Assembly: GCA_044432725.1 (NCBI GenBank)
Contig: JAWXUL010000044.1
Coordinates: forward strand, 1 to 14,024
Length of the DNA stretch: 14,024 nucleotides
Direction: 5' to 3'
Origin: JAWXUK01 sp044432725
GTDB lineage: Bacteria; Bacillota; Clostridia; Oscillospirales; Oscillospiraceae
This document shows, piece after piece, positions 8,551-13,172 of the stretch. The position numbers and the translations under genes were made by a program. Position 1 is the first letter of the stretch. Every line of letters begins with the position of its first letter. Below the pieces are notes generated by a model that was not told the DNA's origin, searched no databases, and saw only the letters and a program-made list of their open reading frames with translations.

Positions 8551-8562
8551 CACAAAAAAACC

Positions 8563-8591
8563 TTGCATTTGCGATTCTAATATGTTATAAT
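8563..8591 (+). promoter_or_regulatory. Sigma-A promoter of hpf
   Basis: TTGCAT (8563-8568) and a perfect TATAAT (8586-8591) are spaced by 17 bases. The start would be near 8598, so the RNA would begin almost directly with the leader hairpin at 8604. This makes hpf an independent single-gene unit, fitting a growth-phase-controlled hibernation factor. No alternative-sigma motif was recognised. Confidence 0.8.
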
Positions 8592-8603
8592 TGTATATAG
8601 AAA

Positions 8604-8652
8604 GAGGGAGAGAATTGACACTGGTTAACAGTTCTCTAAGAAAAAATCCCTC
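8604..8652 (+). promoter_or_regulatory. Structured 5' leader of hpf mRNA
   Basis: Two stems stack. GAGGGA (8604-8609) pairs with TCCCTC (8647-8652), and directly inside it GAGAATTG (8610-8617) pairs with CAGTTCTC (8629-8636) with one G-U pair. A ten-base A-rich bulge (8637-8646) lies on the 3' side. The AAAGGAG ribosome site (8659-8665) stays outside the fold. The structure may protect the 5' end or respond to a factor; its role is unknown. Confidence 0.5.
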
Positions 8653-8673
8653 GCAACGAAAGGAGCCACACTT

Positions 8674-9216
8674 ATGAAAATTACAATGACAGAAAAAAAG
8701 GTGAAACTATCTCCTGCTTTGATTGATTATGCAGAGAAGAAAATCGGCAAGCTAGAGAGACTCTTCAAAGAGGATGCTGAAGCTTCAGTGACATTTAGTG
8801 TGGAAAAGAAGCAAAACAAGGTGGAACTGACCATCCGATCTCTGGGGACAGTCTTCCGTGCTTCTGAAAGTACATCGGATATGTTCGCTTCTATTGATGC
8901 TTCTGTGACAACTATGGAGCGTCAAATCAGAAAAAACAAAACTCGTTTGGAAAAGCGTCTTCGTCAAGATGCTTACGAGAGAATTGTGGAAGCAGAAGTT
9001 TCTTCTTTTGTGGAAGATGAGGAACAAGACGAATTTAATGTGGTTCGCACAAAAAAATTCCCCATCAAACCTATGACAGTGGATGAAGCAATCTTACAAA
9101 TGAATCTTGTAGGACATAACTTCTTCGCTTTCCGTGATATGGACAATGGAGAGGCTTATGCAGTGGTATATCAACGTCATAACGGAGATTATGGCCTGAT
9201 TGAAGACGCTGAGTAA
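8674..9216 (+). CDS. hpf: Ribosome hibernation promoting factor, long form
   Basis: Long HPF binds the 30S decoding region and joins two 70S ribosomes into inactive 100S dimers in slow growth or starvation. The 180-residue length is that of the long form found in Gram-positives. Residues 1-~105 are the S30AE domain (MKITMTEKKVKLSPALIDYAEKK-type start, a basic helix with RQIRKNKTRLEKRLR). An acidic linker follows (about 109-120), then the C-terminal dimerisation domain (~125-180) with KKFPIKPMTVDEAILQM, GHNFFAFRD and AVVYQRHNGDYGLIE. The start at 8674 is set by AAAGGAG at 8659-8665. It has its own promoter and a strong terminator six bases after the stop, so it is a monocistronic gene. Confidence 0.96.
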   Translation: MKITMTEKKVKLSPALIDYAEKKIGKLERLFKEDAEASVTFSVEKKQNKVELTIRSLGTVFRASESTSDMFASIDASVTTMERQIRKNKTRLEKRLRQDAYERIVEAEVSSFVEDEEQDEFNVVRTKKFPIKPMTVDEAILQMNLVGHNFFAFRDMDNGEAYAVVYQRHNGDYGLIEDAE

Positions 9217-9222
9217 TTTCCC

Positions 9223-9260
9223 AAGGGGTTCTCTTTCTGTGGAAAGGGAACCCCTTTTTT
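9223..9260 (+). terminator. Intrinsic terminator of hpf
   Basis: AAGGGGTTCTCTTTC (9223-9237) pairs along 15 positions with GAAAGGGAACCCCTT (9242-9256, one G-U pair) around a four-to-five-base loop, followed by a T-run to 9260. It begins six bases after the hpf stop. Bases 9261-9383 after it hold no gene or structure I can support. Confidence 0.92.
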
Positions 9261-9414
9261 GAAAAGCAGCAAGGGATTGGAAAGAAAGATTTCATGCCCT
9301 GTCGTTCTTGTTTTCCTGTTTCAAGAAATAAGGCTTGTGATTCCCAAAAACGAGGATGAAGCAAAGACACAATCTGGGGATTCAAAAATAAAAAATATTT
9401 TTTTCAAAAAAGAC

Positions 9415-9443
9415 TTGACAATGTCTTATCATAGTGTTATGAT
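9415..9443 (+). promoter_or_regulatory. Strong sigma-A promoter of infC-rpmI-rplT
   Basis: A consensus TTGACA (9415-9420), 17-base spacer and TATGAT (9438-9443) give a start near 9450. The A/T tracts just upstream (about 9384-9411) resemble an UP element that would raise its strength. This suits a ribosomal protein operon. Confidence 0.88.
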
Positions 9444-9449
9444 AATGAA

Positions 9450-9600
9450 GCACAATAAAGCAGAACACAGTTCTCACCTTCGGCAATCCAAATTGGATGT
9501 AGCTAACAGGTTCACATGATTTGAATTCATTTCTTCCCAAAGAAGAGATGGGTACAGTTTTGTTGAGAACGTAGGAGCTTTTCGCTTTTGCGTTTTTTTG
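9450..9600 (+). promoter_or_regulatory. infC leader: probable L20-type transcription attenuator
   Basis: The ~214-nt leader before infC contains an antiterminator stem, GTTCTCA (9470-9476) with TGAGAAC (9564-9570). Its 3' arm overlaps the 5' arm of the terminator at 9568-9594, so the two exclude each other. Between the arms lie small hairpins: a CCAAATTGG palindrome (9488-9496) and TCTTC/GAAGA (9532-9536 with 9542-9546). In Bacillus, L20 binds the infC leader, which mimics its 23S rRNA site, and excess L20 favours termination. The layout here matches that mechanism; assignment to the L20-leader family is inferred, not tested. Confidence 0.7.
9568..9599 (+). terminator. Attenuator terminator in the infC leader
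   Basis: AACGTAGGAGC (9568-9578) pairs at all 11 positions, with three G-U pairs, with GCTTTTGCGTT (9584-9594) around TTTTC, and T-runs follow (to 9599). It lies 65 bases upstream of the IF3 start, so it must be bypassed for the operon to be expressed. Confidence 0.82.
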
Positions 9601-9663
9601 TTTGCTTTGTAATCAATGTAAAGTAAAAAATTTGCAAAGAAAAAATTTTTGGAGGTGCTTTCC

Positions 9664-10236
9664 ATCGCTAATTCAGGTTATCAAATAAACAACGACATTC
9701 GTGACAAAGAAGTACGTGTCATTTCTGACAGTGGAGAACAACTGGGGATCTTAACCATCGAGAAAGCTTTAGATCTCGCAGAAGAGCAAGATTTAGATTT
9801 GGTGAAAATCTCTCCCAATGCCGTTCCTCCTGTGTGTAAGATTATGGATTACGGGAAATTCCGTTACGAGCAAACAAAACGAGAAAAAGAAGCCAAGAAA
9901 AACCAAAGAGTGGTGGAAATCAAGGAAATTCGCATGTCCCCAGGGATTGATACAAATGACTTTAACGTGAAACTTCGTAATGCACAAAAGTTTTTGAAAG
10001 AGGGGAATCGCTGTAAAGTGACGGTTCGTTTTCGTGGTCGTGAAATGGCTCATACCAATATCGGGAAAGAACTTTTGATGCGATTTGCAGAAGAATGTGA
10101 AGAACTTGCAGTGATGGACAAACATCCAAAGCTAGAAGGACGTCATATGTCCATTTTCCTTGCCTCTAAGATTTTGAAGGAAACGAAAAATGAAGCAAAG
10201 CAACATGCTCAGGAAACAGAAAGTACCCAGTCCTGA
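9664..10236 (+). CDS. infC: Translation initiation factor IF3 with ATC start codon
   Basis: IF3 binds the 30S subunit, prevents premature joining with 50S, and checks start-codon and initiator-tRNA fidelity. From the ATC at 9664 the protein is 190 residues. The N-terminal domain has INNDIRDKEVRVIS, GEQLG and PPVCKIMDYGKFRYEQ; a basic linker (about KREKEAKKNQR) follows; the C-terminal domain has EIKEIRMSPGIDTNDF, KVTVRFRGREMAH and HPKLEGRHMSIFLA. GGAGG at 9651-9655 is eight bases before ATC, ideal spacing. The only nearby in-frame conventional start, TTG at 9649, overlaps the Shine-Dalgarno itself, so it is rejected. Use of a rare AUU/AUC-type start is a known feature of infC and lets IF3 limit its own translation. 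The operon is also controlled by the attenuator upstream. Confidence 0.93.
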   Translation: MANSGYQINNDIRDKEVRVISDSGEQLGILTIEKALDLAEEQDLDLVKISPNAVPPVCKIMDYGKFRYEQTKREKEAKKNQRVVEIKEIRMSPGIDTNDFNVKLRNAQKFLKEGNRCKVTVRFRGREMAHTNIGKELLMRFAEECEELAVMDKHPKLEGRHMSIFLASKILKETKNEAKQHAQETESTQS

Positions 10237-10266
10237 ATGCTTGTATTTTCAATGGTTGTGAAGGGT

Positions 10267-10285
10267 AAAATGCAGTGGCATTTTT
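10267..10285 (+). other. Small hairpin between infC and rpmI
   Basis: AAAATGC (10267-10273) pairs perfectly with GCATTTT (10278-10284) around AGTG, with one more T after it. It may be a partial terminator, an RNA-processing site, or part of the L20/L35 control region. A seven-pair, mostly A-U stem is too weak to stop transcription reliably, so rpmI-rplT are taken as co-transcribed with infC. Confidence 0.35.
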
Positions 10286-10326
10286 AACTTATATAATATT
10301 TAAGAAACAAAAAGGAGTTTTTTGTC

Positions 10327-10530
10327 ATGCCGAAGATTAAAACACACAGTGGCGCAAAAAAGCGTTTTTCTTTGACCAAAAGTGGTAAAGTGAAACGTTC
10401 AAAGGCTAATCGTCGTCACCTATTAAATGGTCATGGAAAGACCACAAAACTGAAAAGAGGACTTCGTGGAAGTGCATATGCGGATAAAACAAATGAAGCA
10501 GCAGTGAAACGTATGATTTTATACAAGTAA
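10327..10530 (+). CDS. rpmI: 50S ribosomal protein L35
   Basis: L35 is a small, very basic protein of the large subunit. The 67-residue product starts MPKIKTHSGAKKRF and contains the conserved KVKRSKANRRHLL and GLRGSAYADK stretches; about a third of the residues are Lys or Arg. The length is within the usual 63-67. AAAGGAG (10311-10317) precedes the ATG. It lies 90 bases after infC and 15 before rplT, the standard infC-rpmI-rplT order. Confidence 0.97.
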   Translation: MPKIKTHSGAKKRFSLTKSGKVKRSKANRRHLLNGHGKTTKLKRGLRGSAYADKTNEAAVKRMILYK

Positions 10531-10545
10531 GAGAGGGATAAAGCA

Positions 10546-10902
10546 ATGGCAAGAGTAAAAGGCGCAATGATGACGCGCAAAAGAAGAAATAAAATCCTAA
10601 AAATGGCAAAAGGTTATTGGGGTGCAAAATCCAAACACTACAAGATGGCAAACCAAGCTGTCATGAAGTCCCTCACCTATGCTTATACTGGTCGTAAGCT
10701 GAAAAAACGTGATTTCCGTCAATTATGGATTACTCGTATCAATGCTGCTGCCAAAATGAATGGCATGAACTATTCTACTTTTATGAATGGTTTGAAAATC
10801 GCTGGTGTCACCATCAACCGCAAAATGTTAGCAGAGATGGCTGTCAACGACAAAAGTGCCTTTACCCAACTGGTGGAAATGTCGAAAAAAGCGAGAGCTT
10901 AA
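10546..10902 (+). CDS. rplT: 50S ribosomal protein L20
   Basis: L20 is an early-assembly protein of the large subunit that binds 23S rRNA and also acts as the repressor of its own operon. The 118-residue protein has the canonical length. The extended basic N-terminus (MARVKGAMMTRKRRNKILKMAKGY-type) is the rRNA-binding tail; the globular C-terminal domain (from about residue 60, with WITRINAAAKMNGMNYSTF and GVTINRKMLAEMAV) carries the repressor activity in other bacteria. The ribosome site AGAGGGAT is weaker than those of its neighbours, consistent with dependence on rpmI translation 15 bases upstream. It is the last gene of the operon. Confidence 0.97.
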   Translation: MARVKGAMMTRKRRNKILKMAKGYWGAKSKHYKMANQAVMKSLTYAYTGRKLKKRDFRQLWITRINAAAKMNGMNYSTFMNGLKIAGVTINRKMLAEMAVNDKSAFTQLVEMSKKARA

Positions 10903-10907
10903 GTTAT

Positions 10908-10942
10908 ATCCTGTCAGACTTCGGTTTGACAGGATTTTATTT
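10908..10942 (+). terminator. Intrinsic terminator of infC-rpmI-rplT
   Basis: ATCCTGTCAGAC (10908-10919) pairs with GTTTGACAGGAT (10924-10935) over 12 positions with one G-U pair, capped by a stable UUCG tetraloop and followed by TTTTATTT. It begins five bases after the rplT stop codon. Confidence 0.95.
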
Positions 10943-11004
10943 AGGAAGATGCATTTGGAATATATCTCCTTTTAGAAAATTCCAAAATAATTATAAATCA
11001 AACC

Positions 11005-11033
11005 TTGCAAATAAAAATTTCTTGTGATATAAT
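11005..11033 (+). promoter_or_regulatory. Sigma-A promoter of the rimP-nusA leader
   Basis: TTGCAA (11005-11010), a 17-base spacer and a perfect TATAAT (11028-11033) predict a start near 11040. The 62 bases between the rplT terminator and this promoter show no gene. The RNA would run through about 270 nt of structured leader before rimP. Confidence 0.82.
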
Positions 11034-11039
11034 ATTGTC

Positions 11040-11311
11040 ATGATATAGTAACTTGAAAAATGATTCAGCCACAAGGCTCAATCATTTTAATTGAAAGCTT
11101 TCCTTTCAATTCTGTGATTTTCTTAAATAACACAGTCAAGTGGTCTATAGAGACAGATTGAATCAGAAATAATGAAAAAGTCATTATTTCTGTCAACAAC
11201 AGCAAAGCTGTTGTTTGAAAGGGTCAAACTTTATTCAAGATGCTATAAGAGGTTTGGAGTGAGGCGAGTTGCCTCACTTTTTTCTTTCAATCACCCAAGG
11301 AGGAAACGATA
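11040..11311 (+). ncRNA. Multi-hairpin leader RNA upstream of rimP-nusA (unrecognised)
   Basis: This non-coding stretch is almost entirely consecutive hairpins. H1: 11057-11088, AAAATGATT/AATCATTTT with an inner AGCC/GGCT. H2: 11089-11111, AATTGAAAG/CTTTCAATT, 9 pairs. H3: 11112-11135, CTGTG/CACAG plus ATTT/AAAT. H4: 11143-11154, GTCT/AGAC, weak. H5: 11164-11192, CAGAAATAATGA/TCATTATTTCTG, 12 perfect pairs. H6: 11193-11218, about 11 pairs with one bulge. H7: 11225-11256, CAAACTTT/GAGGTTTG. H8: 11258-11283, a terminator. H1, H2 and H3 abut with no spacer. CTTTCAAT occurs twice (11103-11110 and 11284-11291), so TTGAAAG sequences at 11091-11097 and 11215-11221 have alternative partners after the terminator. 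It may be an attenuator of the nusA operon or a free small RNA ending at H8. I know no matching family; it lacks T-box and riboswitch hallmarks I could recognise. Confidence 0.65.
11258..11283 (+). terminator. Intrinsic terminator just upstream of rimP
   Basis: AGTGAGGC (11258-11265) pairs with GCCTCACT (11271-11278) around GAGTT, followed by six T. Two further G-U pairs can extend the stem. It lies 28 bases before the rimP start and downstream of the only visible promoter, so it either attenuates the nusA operon or ends a separate small RNA. Confidence 0.85.
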
Positions 11312-11770
11312 TTGGCAAAAATAAGTGATACTGTGGCAACACTTGCCCTTCCCATTGTGGAAGAGCAGGGGTGCACATTGTGGGAAGTGGAATATGTCAA
11401 GGAAGCCGGCTCTTGGTTTTTGCGTGTTTTTATTGACAAAGTAGGGGGCATCAGCATAGAAGATTGCGAAAATGTCAGCCGTCCCTTATCTGATCTTTTA
11501 GATGAGAATGACCCAATCGAGGGGAGCTATGTCTTGGAGGTTTCTTCTGCAGGGGCAGATCGGATTTTGACCAAAGAAGCTCATTTTCTGCAATTTATGG
11601 AGAACGAGGTGCAAGTGAAGTTGTATCGAGCCCATGAGGGTCAAAAAGAGTGGATCGGACTTTTAAAAAGTTGGGATAATGGCGATTTGACTTTGGCCGT
11701 GGGGGAAAACGAACCCATGAAGATGGAAAAAAAGGAAATTGCGCAGGTGCGTTTGTACCCACGTTTATAG
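11312..11770 (+). CDS. rimP: Ribosome maturation factor RimP (TTG start)
   Basis: RimP assists assembly of the 30S subunit. The 152-residue protein matches the family length. The N-terminal domain contains LPIVEEQGCTLWEVEYVKE, WFLRVFIDK and GISIEDCENVSRPLSDLLD; the linker has the conserved YVLEVSSAGADRILTKEAHF block (usually SSPGLDRPL); the C-terminal Sm-like domain covers about residues 90-152. The Pro to Ala change in SSPG is a small variant. TTG at 11312 is chosen because AAGGAGG (11297-11303) lies eight bases upstream and no in-frame ATG fits. It opens the rimP-nusA-ylxR-L7Ae operon and nusA follows after 12 bases. Confidence 0.94.
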   Translation: MAKISDTVATLALPIVEEQGCTLWEVEYVKEAGSWFLRVFIDKVGGISIEDCENVSRPLSDLLDENDPIEGSYVLEVSSAGADRILTKEAHFLQFMENEVQVKLYRAHEGQKEWIGLLKSWDNGDLTLAVGENEPMKMEKKEIAQVRLYPRL

Positions 11771-11782
11771 GAGGAATACATT

Positions 11783-12877
11783 GTGGCAAAAAAATCCAAA
11801 AAAGTAAACAGTAACGAACTAGATGGCGTAGAGTTTTTCCGTGCCATTGCAGAAATCGAAGAAAAAAAGAAAATTAAGCCTGGCTATATGTTGGAACGGG
11901 TCAGCCAAGCATTGCTGAATGCTTATCGAAAGGATCATGAAGGAGTGGGCGAAAATCTCACTTTGGATATGGACGAAAAGGCAGGAACCGTCCACATGAT
12001 TTTAAGCAGGACTGTGGTGGAAGAAGTGGAAAACGAAGGAATGGAAATGACCTTGGATCAAGCAAGGGAAATCCGTTCTAGTGCCCAAATTGGCGAAGTT
12101 GTACAACAAGAAATCAAACCCAAAAGTTTTGGACGCATTGCAGCTCAAACTGCCCGACAAGTGATTATACAAGGGATTCGGGAAGAAGAGCAAGGGGTTG
12201 TTTATGAAGAGATGACCTCTAAAGAACACGAGCTTTTGTCTGGTGTCATTATGCGAATCGATCAACGCACTGGTGCTGTGGTGCTACAACTGGGCACTGA
12301 TACCACAGAAACATATCTTTCAGTGGGAGAGCAAGTACAGGGCGAAAACTATAACGATGGTGTTCGACTGAAGGTCTATGTGGTAGAGGTACGTCGTGGG
12401 GCGAAGGGGCCTCAGATTTTAATCTCTCGCACACACCCTGGCTTAGTGAAACGTTTGTTCGAGCAAGAAGTGCCTGAAATTCATGATGGTGTGGTGGAAA
12501 TTCGTTCCATCGCCAGAGAAGCAGGCTCTCGCACAAAAATTGCAGTGTGGTCTGCTGACGAGAATGTGGACCCCATTGGTGCTTGTGTGGGGACTCGTGG
12601 TGCAAGAGTGAATACCATTGTGGAAGAGCTGAATGGGGAAAAAATTGATATTGTCAAATACAGTGAAGATCCCACAGATTATATTGCAGCGGCGCTGTCT
12701 CCCAGTGATGTTTTAAGCGTTACTCCTTTGGAAGATGGAAAGCGTTGTCGAGTGATTGTGCCAGATGACCAGTTGTCCCTTGCCATTGGGAAAGAAGGGC
12801 AAAATGCAAGACTGGCTGCCAAGTTGACCGGCTTTAAAATTGATATTAAGCCAGAATCAGCCAAAGACGAAGAATAA
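11783..12877 (+). CDS. nusA: Transcription termination/antitermination factor NusA (GTG start)
   Basis: NusA binds RNA polymerase and nascent RNA and affects pausing, intrinsic termination and antitermination. At 364 residues it is the short Gram-positive form without the extra C-terminal repeats of enterobacteria. Residues 1-~135 are the polymerase-binding domain (FFRAIAEIEEKKKI, KSFGRIAAQTARQVI); ~150-215 is the S1 domain ending in LISRTHPGLVKRLFEQEVPE; KH1 includes DPIGACVGTRGARV at 263-276; KH2 includes AIGKEGQNARLAAKLTG at 334-350. All RNA-binding loops appear intact. GTG at 11783 follows GGAGG (11770-11774), which overlaps the rimP stop, so translation is likely coupled. Because NusA acts on terminators, it could control the hairpin leader of its own operon; that is inference. 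Confidence 0.97.
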   Translation: MAKKSKKVNSNELDGVEFFRAIAEIEEKKKIKPGYMLERVSQALLNAYRKDHEGVGENLTLDMDEKAGTVHMILSRTVVEEVENEGMEMTLDQAREIRSSAQIGEVVQQEIKPKSFGRIAAQTARQVIIQGIREEEQGVVYEEMTSKEHELLSGVIMRIDQRTGAVVLQLGTDTTETYLSVGEQVQGENYNDGVRLKVYVVEVRRGAKGPQILISRTHPGLVKRLFEQEVPEIHDGVVEIRSIAREAGSRTKIAVWSADENVDPIGACVGTRGARVNTIVEELNGEKIDIVKYSEDPTDYIAAALSPSDVLSVTPLEDGKRCRVIVPDDQLSLAIGKEGQNARLAAKLTGFKIDIKPESAKDEE

Positions 12878-12893
12878 AAAGGAGGTGAGTGCC

Positions 12894-13172
12894 ATGAGCA
12901 TCCCAGTACGTCAGTGTGTGGGTTGTCGAGCAAAAAAAGAAAAAACAGAGCTTTTGCGTGTTGTGAAGTCCTCACAAGGAGAGATACAGCTTGATACATT
13001 GGGGAAACTGCCAGGTCGTGGCGCTTATCTCTGTTGTGAAGAGGCTTGTTTGAAAAAAATACAAAAATCAAGAGGATTAGAACGAGGACTTTCCACAGCA
13101 ATTCCGTTGGTAGTATACGAGGCTTTAGCTGAAAAGGTAAAAGCCATGACAGAGAGGGGGAACAAGACATGA
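12894..13172 (+). CDS. ylxR: YlxR family (DUF448) nucleic-acid-binding protein
   Basis: YlxR proteins are small, basic and usually encoded between nusA and infB; they have been linked to RNA binding and transcription control, but the precise role is not settled. The 92-residue protein has the family signature: RQCVGCRAKKEKTELLRVV at the start (Cys8, Cys11), GRGAYLC at 41-47, and Lys-rich helices after it. Cys48 and Cys52 form a second cysteine pair. An open frame extends upstream to 12840 inside nusA, but the ATG at 12894 is the real start: AAAAAGGAGGTGAG (12877-12890) lies directly before it. The stop overlaps the next gene by four bases (ATGA). Confidence 0.93.
   Translation: MSIPVRQCVGCRAKKEKTELLRVVKSSQGEIQLDTLGKLPGRGAYLCCEEACLKKIQKSRGLERGLSTAIPLVVYEALAEKVKAMTERGNKT

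Noticed and set aside
10292..10297. TATAAT between infC and rpmI as an internal promoter
   Set aside because: The hexamer at -35 distance (AATGCA at 10269-10274) matches the consensus at only two positions, and A/T-rich spacers give such -10 matches by chance.
10725..11027. 100-codon plus-strand open frame overlapping rplT and its terminator
   Set aside because: It is out of frame with L20, runs through the UUCG terminator hairpin and has no ribosome site or recognisable motif.
12840..12893. Upstream extension of ylxR into nusA
   Set aside because: The extension encodes a shadow of the NusA C-terminus, while AAAAAGGAGGTGAG directly precedes ATG 12894 and the YlxR motif begins there.
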